Assembly (NCBI RefSeq): GCF_022179285.1
Contig: NZ_BPQO01000017.1
Coordinates: forward strand, 1-64,000
Source of the DNA: Methylobacterium hispanicum
GTDB taxonomy: Bacteria; Pseudomonadota; Alphaproteobacteria; Rhizobiales; Beijerinckiaceae
Length of the DNA: 64,000 bases
Reading direction: 5' to 3'
Notes under the pieces: generated by a model
Database searches by the model: none
What the model saw: only the letters and a program-made list of their open reading frames with translations
What the model was told of the DNA's origin: nothing
In this document: one piece after another, positions 52,997 to 60,784 of the stretch
How positions within the stretch are numbered: position 1 is the stretch's first letter
Layout of the letters: every line of letters starts with the position of its first letter
Made by a program: the position numbers and the translations under genes

Positions 52997-53303
52997 ATCG
53001 GCCCGCAGCCGGGCCGCCGGAGCCGGCCGGACACGCCCGCCGCCACGCCGCCCGCAGGGCGGGACAGGCGCCCGGCGCCCCCAGGAGCGCCGCGCGCGGA
53101 CAGGCCTCGCCCCAGCCGGCCCGGTCGATCCGGATCACGCCCGTATCGCCGTCCGTGAAGCCGCGAAAGGGAATGGCGCAGATCGGGCAGCGGCCGCCGA
53201 CGCATCGGAGGCCGGACCCACCGGGGTCGCAGCGGCCGGTCGGCCGCGGCGGGGCGGCTCGGGGCTGGAGCGTGGTCGCCCCGGGGCGGGCGGTCGGCCT
53301 CAC
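52992..53303 (-). CDS. Cys-rich hypothetical protein upstream of kdp
   Basis: This 103-residue protein starts at a GTG that overlaps the stop of the 46-residue gene (GTGA). After a Pro/Arg-rich start it contains GLRCVGGRCPICAIPFRGF with a CxxC pair, then GDTGVIRIDRAGWGEACPRA and two more cysteines near the end. The pattern could be a small metal site. High G+C makes any open frame here suspect, but the coupling and the motif argue for translation. There is no family match. Confidence 0.45.
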   Translation of the reverse strand: MRPTARPGATTLQPRAAPPRPTGRCDPGGSGLRCVGGRCPICAIPFRGFTDGDTGVIRIDRAGWGEACPRAALLGAPGACPALRAAWRRACPAGSGGPAAGRS

Positions 53304-53440
53304 GGCGCGGGCAGCAGGTCGAGGATGTTCAGCGCGAGCAGCGCCAGGGAGACGGCCGACCACGAGCCGAGACCCAGGATCATCAGGGCGAAGACGCGAT
53401 CGGCCCTGCATTCGGCGGCGATGTGCCGGAAGACGCTCAT
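53300..53440 (-). CDS. 46-residue single-span membrane protein
   Basis: The reading MSVFRHIAAECRADRVFALM continues into a hydrophobic helix (ILGLGSWSAVSLALLALNIL) and ends DLLPAP. GGAG lies seven bases before the ATG. A copy of CCTAACGCG lies 53 bases upstream, the same element seen before kdp. It is followed with overlap by the Cys-rich 103-residue gene. Function is unknown; co-regulation with Kdp is an inference. Confidence 0.6.
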   Translation of the reverse strand: MSVFRHIAAECRADRVFALMILGLGSWSAVSLALLALNILDLLPAP

Positions 53441-53651
53441 GGGAAGGCTCCATCCGGGCGGATGCCCGGGTGGCGCGAGAAAGCCCGCTCACCGCGTTAG
53501 GGAACAAGCCGGGTGCGGGCCGCCGGGCATAAGGGATCCATAGGGGACGGCCGCGGGTCCCCCGTGCCCGTGCAGGGCTCCGTCGCCAGCCGGCGCAGGT
53601 CGGACGGTCGCCCGGCCGAGGGGCGCGCCGGCACCAGTGCGGAGCGCCGCC

Positions 53652-54689
53652 TCACAGGTTGTCGAACCAGCTCCGCAGCACGGAGATCCCGGCCTGCCGC
53701 TCGCCGACGCCGAACGGGTAGGCGACCGCCTCGCTCGGGATGAAGCCGAACCGCTGGCGGAAGGCGCGGCGGAACGTCTTCTCGTCCGAGAAGCCGACCG
53801 CGTAGGCGAGTTGCGAGATGCGCAGCGGGCGCGCCGCATCCCCTCGGACGAGCATCCGCATCGCGCGCATCAGGCGGCGGTCCCGGATGTAGGCGAGCAC
53901 GCCCCCGGTCTCGCCGAAGAGCCGGTACAGGGTGGAGCGCGACATGCCGAGGCGCGCCGCGATCGTGGCCGGGCTGAGGGCGAAGTCGTGGAGCTCGCGC
54001 TCGATCAGGCGGCGCGCCTTGATGCTCGCATCGAGGTTCTGGGGAGCGGCGGTGCCCGCGCGTCCGCGCAGATAGGTGCCGCAGAGCTGCACGATCGCCC
54101 GCGCGGCGGTCGCGGCCTCGTGCTGGTGGAGCAGGTCGCCGCAGGCGACGACGTCGGCGATGAAGGCGTGGACGAGGCGCGCATAGGGATCGCCGTCGTG
54201 GTCGAAGGCTTGGCCGTGCAGGCCTTCCGGCCGGCATCCCTGGTCCTCCAAGAGGGCGCGGGGGATCACGACGTTCGTGGCATCGACGGCGGCGGCGACG
54301 ATGCGGACGGGCTGGGCGAGGTCGAAGACCACGCACTGCGTCTCGAGGACCGGGTTCGCCCTGTCCTCGCTCTCGACCGTACTCTGCCCCCGCCGGTAGA
54401 ATTGCAGCAGGATATGGTCGAGCCCCTGCTGCTGGATCATCTCGGGCGTGCGCTCCAGGATGTGGGCGGGGGCGACCACGTCCCCGATCAGCAGGTCGCC
54501 GAGGTGGTAGGAGCGCATCGCGATCGGCACCGTGAGGTCTGTCTCGGGCCGGAAGGCGACCGCGAAGACGGGCGCGAGGTGCTCACGCCACGCGCGTCCC
54601 AGGTCGGCCCTGTCGGCGGGGGGCTCGAAGCGGTGGCACAGGATCCGCGGACCCTCGCCCTGCGGACCCTCAACGTCCTTGTTCGACAT
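53652..54689 (-). CDS. AraC-family transcriptional regulator
   Basis: This 345-residue protein has an N-terminal AraC-binding-like domain (PF14525 style) with RSYHLGDLLIGDVVAPAHI and DHILLQFYRRGQ. A C-terminal double helix-turn-helix follows: LSPATIAARLGMSRSTLYRL, then RISQLAYAVGFSDEKTFRRA and FRQRFGFIPSEA. It is divergent from the M10 protease gene across 529 bases, so it may control that gene. The effector is unknown. Confidence 0.9.
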   Translation of the reverse strand: MSNKDVEGPQGEGPRILCHRFEPPADRADLGRAWREHLAPVFAVAFRPETDLTVPIAMRSYHLGDLLIGDVVAPAHILERTPEMIQQQGLDHILLQFYRRGQSTVESEDRANPVLETQCVVFDLAQPVRIVAAAVDATNVVIPRALLEDQGCRPEGLHGQAFDHDGDPYARLVHAFIADVVACGDLLHQHEAATAARAIVQLCGTYLRGRAGTAAPQNLDASIKARRLIERELHDFALSPATIAARLGMSRSTLYRLFGETGGVLAYIRDRRLMRAMRMLVRGDAARPLRISQLAYAVGFSDEKTFRRAFRQRFGFIPSEAVAYPFGVGERQAGISVLRSWFDNL

Positions 54690-55218
54690 CGTTCGTTCTT
54701 GATCGCCGACCAGTCAGGCTCGGCACGAAACGCCGACGCCGGAAGACTCGCGGATTCCGTGCGAGACTGTGGCTGGGCGCTTCGTGAATGACCCTCGTGC
54801 GAAGGGATAGCCTGAAATTGTGAACACACTCAGTAACGAGTTCGGGCTCGACTGGCTCGCCCCCGGCGGATCGGCTGATCTGTTGCACGTGCGCCCCCCG
54901 GGGCCGGCAGCCCCCGCGGCGCAGCGCGCGGCGGCGGCGGCGTGTGCAGTGCAGTAGGGCACCGGTCGGGGCAGAATACTCGCCTGTCGGATCACGGTTC
55001 CGCGTCTCAAATGTCGCCCAGCCAGTCCCACGACTTGCTAGGGCCGCAACCATGTTGCCGCGGCGTTACAGCCGGAAACCTGGATCACATGCATCAAAAC
55101 ATTGGACGACCGGGCATCATCCGCCGCGTTGCGGAGAGATGTCCGCGGACCGATCCATCATGCACGACGCTGCACTGTCCAGCCGGACCTGAACAACGCA
55201 GCTTCAGGGGGACGACCA
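54690..55218 (+). other. Regulatory gap between araC-type and protease genes
   Basis: These 529 bases hold the divergent promoters. Base composition is less G+C-rich than the flanks, and CTGAAATTGTGAACACACTC near 54810 is A/T-rich. No frame has both a ribosome site and protein-like composition. Confidence 0.5.
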
Positions 55219-56910
55219 ATGGTTGCTCAAGTTCTACCAGCCCTCAGCGCGGATGCCCTTCGCGAGATCGTCTTCATCTCCGGCTTCAATGCCGACGGAA
55301 CCGTCGCCGCGACAGCGGGCGCGACCTACAACGCGACCGACCGGAGCTACAACGCCACGGAATCCGGCGTATTCAAGTGGGGCGGCGGCTTCCCCACCGC
55401 CGGGGGAGACCTCTCCGGGCCGAACAAGACAGCGGGCACCCCGGGCGGCACCCTGCGCTACGCCTTCGACGGGAGCTTCAGCGCCGCCGAGAAGGCGACC
55501 TACCTGGCGGGCATGCAGGTCTGGCAGAACGTCGCCAACGTCCAGTTCGCGGAGGCCTCCGGCACGGCCGCGGCCGACTTCACGTTCCGCCGCAACACCG
55601 ACACGAAGGCCTTCTTCACGGCAGCCGACGCGTACGCCGTGCCGATCGGCTCGAGCCTGATCCCGCAGCGCGTCGGCCCCTATATCAGCGTGGACATGCG
55701 GCCGGGCATCGGCTTCGGCAACTGGGCCAACGATTACTCGGACGGCGGCAACGCCTTCAACACCGCCGTGCACGAGATCGGCCACCTGCTCGGCCTCGAC
55801 CATGGCGGCCCCTACAACGAGGGCGAGGGGACGGGCGGGGCCGGCGCATCGGCGGCGCAGTTCACGGTCTACGATCAGGCCCCCTACAGCATCATGTCGT
55901 ACGTCGCGCCCAACGACGTGAACGCGCGGCTGTACGGCAGCTACCCGCTGCGCGCCAATTACGGGCTGGCGGCGGACGGGACCTCTCCGAACCAGGCGGT
56001 GACGCCGCAATCCCTCGACATCCTGGCGATCCAGCGGATCTACGGCGCCGCGACCGTCGGCACGCTCACGCAGGCGCAGACCTTCGGCTTCAACACCACC
56101 ATCGCCGACGCGACGAAGACCTTCTTCGACTTCAGCATCAACACGCGCCCGGTGGTGACGCTCTACAGCAGCGCGTCCGGAAACACCCTCGATCTCTCCG
56201 GCTTCGCTCAGAACGCCGTCGTGGACCTGACCCCCGGCAGCTTCAGCAGCGCCGGCGGCCTCACCAACAACATCGGCATCGCCTACGGCACGCAGGTCGG
56301 CCGCGCGATCGGCGGCTCCGGCGCCGACCGCATCGCGGGCGGAGAAGCCGCCGAGATCCTGCAGGGCGGCCTCGGAACCGACACGCTCGCCGGCGGCGGC
56401 GGGGCGGACGTCCTCTACGGCAACCAGGGCGACGACCTGATCTACGGAAACCAGGGCGCGGACGTGCTGTACGGCGGCCAGGGCAACGACAGCGTGATCG
56501 GCGGCCAGGACGCGGACGTGGCCTTCGGCAATCTCGGCAACGACGTCGTCTACGGGAACCTCGGCGCCGACATCGTGTACGGCAACCAGGGCGCAGACAC
56601 CCTCTACGGCGGTCAGGGCAACGATACGCTCTACGGCGGCCAGGGCGACGACGTGCTCTTCGGCAATGCGGGCGACGACGTGCTCGTGGGCAATCTCGGA
56701 GCGGACCGCTTCGTGTTCGGCGCGAATTCCGGGCGCGACCTGATCCTCGGCTTCGACGGCAGCCAGGGGGACCGCCTCAGCCTCTCGGGCCAGACCTACA
56801 CGCTCGGCTCCGCCGCGGGCGGGAACGCCCTGCTCCTCCTGTCGGGCGGCGGTTCCGTCGAACTCGCCGGCATCAGCGTAGCCCAGTTCGGCAGCGGCTA
56901 CCTCGCCTGA
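55219..56910 (+). CDS. Serralysin-like M10 metalloprotease with RTX repeats
   Basis: This 563-residue secreted protease has the zinc site HEIGHLLGLDH at 185-195 (H185, H189, H195; catalytic E186) and the Met-turn M226 in YSIMSYV. About fourteen calcium-binding GGxGxDxLx nonapeptides (for example YGNQGDDLIYGNQGADVLYG) fill residues ~380-500, ending in a beta-roll. There is no N-terminal signal peptide, as expected for type I secretion by a C-terminal signal. I chose the ATG at 55219 (MVAQVLPAL). No type I secretion genes or inhibitor lie nearby. It is divergent from the AraC-type gene. Confidence 0.92.
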   Translation: MVAQVLPALSADALREIVFISGFNADGTVAATAGATYNATDRSYNATESGVFKWGGGFPTAGGDLSGPNKTAGTPGGTLRYAFDGSFSAAEKATYLAGMQVWQNVANVQFAEASGTAAADFTFRRNTDTKAFFTAADAYAVPIGSSLIPQRVGPYISVDMRPGIGFGNWANDYSDGGNAFNTAVHEIGHLLGLDHGGPYNEGEGTGGAGASAAQFTVYDQAPYSIMSYVAPNDVNARLYGSYPLRANYGLAADGTSPNQAVTPQSLDILAIQRIYGAATVGTLTQAQTFGFNTTIADATKTFFDFSINTRPVVTLYSSASGNTLDLSGFAQNAVVDLTPGSFSSAGGLTNNIGIAYGTQVGRAIGGSGADRIAGGEAAEILQGGLGTDTLAGGGGADVLYGNQGDDLIYGNQGADVLYGGQGNDSVIGGQDADVAFGNLGNDVVYGNLGADIVYGNQGADTLYGGQGNDTLYGGQGDDVLFGNAGDDVLVGNLGADRFVFGANSGRDLILGFDGSQGDRLSLSGQTYTLGSAAGGNALLLLSGGGSVELAGISVAQFGSGYLA

Positions 56911-56923
56911 GGCCGGGGGACGG

Positions 56924-56952
56924 GCCGGTGGAGGCGCGCGGCCTCCACCGGC
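56924..56952. terminator. Bidirectional hairpin after the protease
   Basis: A perfect 12-bp stem (56924-56935 with 56941-56952) has a GCGCG loop. It lies between the convergent protease and DUF1488-like genes. It lacks a T-run. Confidence 0.6.
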
Positions 56953-56965
56953 ACGGCAACCGCGC

Positions 56966-57244
56966 TCAGGCGCCCGGCGCGAAATCGTTCGCGGTCAGCT
57001 CCATCAGGTCGTTCGGGAAGCTGCCGCGGTCATAGGCCCGGCTCGCCGCGGCCTCGATCGCCGCCCTGTGCCGCAGGAACACGTCGAGCGGGTCGCCCCC
57101 GTCGTCGCCGAACTGCTGGCGCAACACCTCCGCCTCGATCTCGCAGGCGATCACGCGCTGTCCGTTCGTCATCGGAAAGCGGATCGCGCCCTCGGTGGCC
57201 GCATCGTGGTGCGGCGCGCCGTGCGTGTATCTCTCGAGCGGCAT
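56966..57244 (-). CDS. DUF1488-like small protein
   Basis: This 92-residue protein has the DUF1488 outline: AIRFPMTNGQRVIACEIEAE, LRQQFG, then DPLDVFLRHRAAIEAAASRA and a short C-terminal NDLMELTANDF. Members are common in proteobacteria and uncharacterised. The ATG at 57244 has GGGAG seven bases upstream; an ATG at 57268 would add eight residues. It is convergent with the protease gene. Confidence 0.75.
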   Translation of the reverse strand: MPLERYTHGAPHHDAATEGAIRFPMTNGQRVIACEIEAEVLRQQFGDDGGDPLDVFLRHRAAIEAAASRAYDRGSFPNDLMELTANDFAPGA

Positions 57245-57340
57245 CGGGCTTCTCCCTGTCTGGTTCATCCGCCTCGTTCGCGGTGTCGCACGGGGAGGTA
57301 GCGTGGCCGACGCCCGTGGCGAGAGCGGGGACCCGGGCGC

Positions 57341-57682
57341 TCAGTCGAGCCGCGGCGTCAGACGGCCGCCTGCAACGGGGCGCACCGGGTCGCGCCAGGG
57401 CTGGGCCCGCGTGACCGGAGCCCGGCCGACGCTGAAGCGCAGCGGTCGGTGATGGTTCAGCGCGTGGCGATGGCGCCGGTGGTGGTGCCAGCGGCGATGG
57501 TGGTGCCTGTGCCAGCGGTGGCGGTGATGGCGCCGCCAGTGCCGCCGCCAGCGAACCTCGACGATGGCGCTGTCGGCGGCGCCCGCGAGACCGGCGGCCG
57601 TCGGCAGCGTCATGGCGGAGGCCGGGGCGGACGCCATGAGCCCGCCCGCGAAGGCCAGGGCGAGACAGAACCTCTTGATCAC
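57341..57682 (-). CDS. Secreted Arg/His-rich protein
   Basis: This 113-residue protein starts at GTG (57682) with an AGAGGGGG site upstream. The signal peptide is IKRFCLALAFAGGLMASAPASA. The mature part holds ~40 residues of alternating Arg, His and Trp (RRHWRRHHRHRWHRHHHRRW and more). The low-complexity tract suggests metal, heme or polyanion binding at the cell surface. Similar His/Arg tracts occur in other Methylobacterium secreted proteins I recall, without known function. It is 120 bases upstream of topA's stop and on the same strand. Confidence 0.6.
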   Translation of the reverse strand: MIKRFCLALAFAGGLMASAPASAMTLPTAAGLAGAADSAIVEVRWRRHWRRHHRHRWHRHHHRRWHHHRRHRHALNHHRPLRFSVGRAPVTRAQPWRDPVRPVAGGRLTPRLD

Positions 57683-57802
57683 GCGACCCCCTCTGCGATT
57701 CGGTCGGATGCGAAACGTCGCCGGACCCGAAACGGTTCGCCGTCCCGTTCGCCCCGGCACACGCGTCCGGGCGAGACCGCTCGGTCAGGGTGTCGCGCGG
57801 CG

Positions 57803-60619
57803 CTAGGCCGGATCCGATCCGGCCGTCGTCTTGGCCGCCTTGGTCGTCTTGACCGTCTTGGTCGTCTTGACCGTCTTGGCGACGCTCGCCCCGGCAGCCT
57901 TGGCAGCCGGCTTCGCCGCGGCCTTGGCGCGCGCCTTCGTGCCCGCCTTGGCCCCTGCCTTGGCCCCTGCCTTCCCGGCGGGTGCGGCCTCGCCGTCCCC
58001 GTCCGCCTTCCTCGCCGCCGCCTTCCGGGTGGGCTTGGCCGCCGTCTTGCGGCCGCCGCGCGCGGGCTTCCCGCCGCCCGCCTCCCGCCGCGCCTTGACG
58101 AGGGCGATGCCCTCTTCCAGCGTCAGCGCCTCGGCGCTCGCGGTCTTCGGCAGGGTGGCGTTCACCTCGCCGTCCGTCACGTAGGGGCCGTACTTGCCGG
58201 CCTTGACGACGAGCTCGCGCCCGCTCGCCTCGTCCTTGCCGAGCGGACGGCCAGGGTCGGCGGCCGGCCGGCCGCGCCCGCCGCCCTGCTCCTTGGCCAC
58301 GATGAGGTCGATGGCGCGGTTCGCCCCGATCTCCAGGACGTCGTCGTCACGCCCGAGATTCGCGTAGGTCTTGCCGTGCTGCACGTAGGGCCCGAAGCGG
58401 CCGAGATTGGCCAGGATCGGCTCGCCCGTCTCGGGATGGCGCGCCACCTCGCGGGGAAGCGCCAGCAGCCGCAGCGCCTTCTCCAGATCGACCGCCGAGG
58501 GCGCGAGGCCCTTGGGCAGCGAGGAGCGCTTCGGCTTCTCGGCGCCCTTCTCGGTCGAGGCCTCGCCGAGCTGCACGAAGGGCCCGAAGCGGCCGTCGCG
58601 CAGGCTCACCGGCAGGCCGGTGGCCGGGTCGTCGCCCAGCACCCGCACGCCCGGCTGGCCGCCGTCCGCGGAGGAGCCCTCGCCCTCGCCGTCGAGCCCC
58701 GAGGCCGAGAGCTGGCGGGTGTACTTGCACTCGGGGTAGTTCGAGCAGCCCACGAAGGCCCCGAACTTGCCGAGCTTCAGCGAGAGTTGGCCCGAGCCGC
58801 AGGTCGGGCAGGCGCGCGGGTTCGAGCCGTCCGCCTTCTCGGGGAAGATGTGGGCGCCGAGCAGCCCGTTCAGCGCCTCCAGCACGTCGGTGACGCGCAG
58901 TTCCTTCGTGTTGCCGATCGCGGCGGAGAAGTCGCGCCAGAAGTCGCGCAGCACCGCCCGCCAATCGATCTCGGCGTTCGAGACCCGGTCGAGCTGGCCC
59001 TCGAGGTCGGCGGTGAAGTCGTACTCGACGTAGCGCTTGAAGAAGCTTTCCAGGAATCCGGTGACGAGCCGTCCCTTGTCCTCGGGCACGAGGCGCTTCT
59101 TCTCGATGCGCACGTACTCACGGTCGCGCAGCGTCTGGAGCACGGCGGCGTAGGTCGAGGGTCGGCCGATGCCGAGCTCCTCCATGCGCTTGACGAGGCT
59201 GGCCTCCGAGTAGCGCGGCGGCGGCTCGGTGAAGTGCTGGGTCGCGGTGATGCGCTCGCGGGTGAGCGCATCGTTCGCCCGCATCATCGGCAGGCGCTTC
59301 GACTCCTCGTCCTCCTCGTCGTCCTTGCCCTCCTGGTAGAGGGTGAGGAAGCCGTCGAACTTCACCACCTGGCCGGTCGCGCGCAGATCGAGCCTGCGCG
59401 GGCCGACGCTCGCCTCGACATCGACGGTGGTGCGCTCCAGCTCGGCCGACTCCATCTGGCTCGCCACGGTGCGGGTCCAGATCAGCTCGTAGAGCTTGGC
59501 CTGCTCGGGCTCGAGGTGGCGGGCGATCTGCTTGGGCAGCAGGCCCATGTCTGTCGGGCGCACGGCCTCGTGGGCCTCCTGCGCGTTCTTGGCCTTGACC
59601 GTGTACTTGCGCGGCGCGCCCGGCACATAGGCGTCGCCGAACTCGCGCCCGATCACCGCGCGCGCATCCTGGATGGCCTCGGGCGCCATGTCGACGCCGT
59701 CGGTCCGCATATAGGTGATGATGCCGACGGTCTCGCCGCCGATATCGACGCCCTCGTAGAGCCGCTGGGCGACCCGCATGGTCTGGGCCGGGGCGAGCCC
59801 GAGCTTGCGCGAGGCTTCCTGCTGCAGCGTCGAGGTTGTGAAGGGCGGCTGCGGATGGCGCTTGGCGGGCTTGGCCTCGACGGCGGCGACCCGGAAGGTC
59901 GCGAGTTCGAGGTCGCGGCGGAAGGCCGCCGCCTCCTCGCCCGTGCCGACGTCGAGGCGCTGGATGCGCCGGCCGTCGGCGCCCACGAGCCGCGCGTCGA
60001 ACACGCCGCCCTTGTCGGTCGCGAGGGTGGCCACCAGCGACCAGTACTCGCGTGGGCGGAACGTCTCGATCTCGACCTCGCGCTCGGTGACGAGGCGCAG
60101 CGCCACCGACTGCACGCGGCCCGCCGAGCGGGCGCCCGGGAGCTTGCGCCAGAGCACCGGCGAGAGGTTGAAGCCGACCAGATAGTCGAGCGCGCGACGG
60201 GCCAGATAGGCATCGACCAGCGCCTGGTCGATCGCGCGGGGCCGCCGCATCGCCTGCTCGACCGAGTCCTTCGTGATCGCGTTGAAGGTGACGCGCTCGA
60301 CCGGGATGCCTTTCAGCGCCTTGCGGGCGGTCAGCGCCTCCAGCACGTGCCAGGAGATCGCCTCGCCCTCGCGGTCCGGGTCGGTCGCCAGGATCAGCTT
60401 CTCGGCGCCCTTGACTGCCTTGGCGATCTCCGAGACGCGCTTCGAGCCGCGGTCCTCCAGCTCCCAGACCATCTGGAAGTCGGCCTCCGGATCGACCGAT
60501 CCGTCCTTGGCCGGCAGGTCGCGGATATGGCCGAAGGAGGCCAGCACCTCGTAGTCGCGGCCGAGATACTTGTTGATCGTCTTGGCTTTGGCCGGCGACT
60601 CGACGACGACGACTTTCAT
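57803..60619 (-). CDS. topA: DNA topoisomerase I
   Basis: This type IA enzyme relaxes negative supercoils (938 residues). The Toprim domain begins MKVVVVESPAKAKTINKYLG. The active-site tyrosine is Y303 in GIITYMRTDGVDM. ARRALDYLVGFNLSPVLWRK and one C4 zinc finger (CPTCGSGQLSLKLGKFGAFV, then GCSNYPECKYTRQ) are present. Several repeated 'GRFGPYVQ/GKYGPYV' modules follow, and the protein ends in a Lys/Ala/Thr-rich tail of ~80 residues with tandem KTVKTTK units. I chose the ATG at 60619. Confidence 0.96.
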   Translation of the reverse strand: MKVVVVESPAKAKTINKYLGRDYEVLASFGHIRDLPAKDGSVDPEADFQMVWELEDRGSKRVSEIAKAVKGAEKLILATDPDREGEAISWHVLEALTARKALKGIPVERVTFNAITKDSVEQAMRRPRAIDQALVDAYLARRALDYLVGFNLSPVLWRKLPGARSAGRVQSVALRLVTEREVEIETFRPREYWSLVATLATDKGGVFDARLVGADGRRIQRLDVGTGEEAAAFRRDLELATFRVAAVEAKPAKRHPQPPFTTSTLQQEASRKLGLAPAQTMRVAQRLYEGVDIGGETVGIITYMRTDGVDMAPEAIQDARAVIGREFGDAYVPGAPRKYTVKAKNAQEAHEAVRPTDMGLLPKQIARHLEPEQAKLYELIWTRTVASQMESAELERTTVDVEASVGPRRLDLRATGQVVKFDGFLTLYQEGKDDEEDEESKRLPMMRANDALTRERITATQHFTEPPPRYSEASLVKRMEELGIGRPSTYAAVLQTLRDREYVRIEKKRLVPEDKGRLVTGFLESFFKRYVEYDFTADLEGQLDRVSNAEIDWRAVLRDFWRDFSAAIGNTKELRVTDVLEALNGLLGAHIFPEKADGSNPRACPTCGSGQLSLKLGKFGAFVGCSNYPECKYTRQLSASGLDGEGEGSSADGGQPGVRVLGDDPATGLPVSLRDGRFGPFVQLGEASTEKGAEKPKRSSLPKGLAPSAVDLEKALRLLALPREVARHPETGEPILANLGRFGPYVQHGKTYANLGRDDDVLEIGANRAIDLIVAKEQGGGRGRPAADPGRPLGKDEASGRELVVKAGKYGPYVTDGEVNATLPKTASAEALTLEEGIALVKARREAGGGKPARGGRKTAAKPTRKAAARKADGDGEAAPAGKAGAKAGAKAGTKARAKAAAKPAAKAAGASVAKTVKTTKTVKTTKAAKTTAGSDPA

Positions 60620-60784
60620 GGACGGATCAGCCTCTCGACGGAGCCACCGCGACGGGTCGGACGGATTGTGCGGATGGCCGGCCCCTGGGCGGGATGGGGC
60701 CTCGCGGCGGGACAAGTGGTTCACGGGGCCCGTGTTGTCAAATCGCGGCCCGGAACCTGAGGTCGCCGCCGGCCCGCGGACGGG

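Noticed and set aside
56400..56700. Regular ~27-base periodic repeats
   Set aside because: They encode the RTX nonapeptides of the M10 protease and have no spacers.
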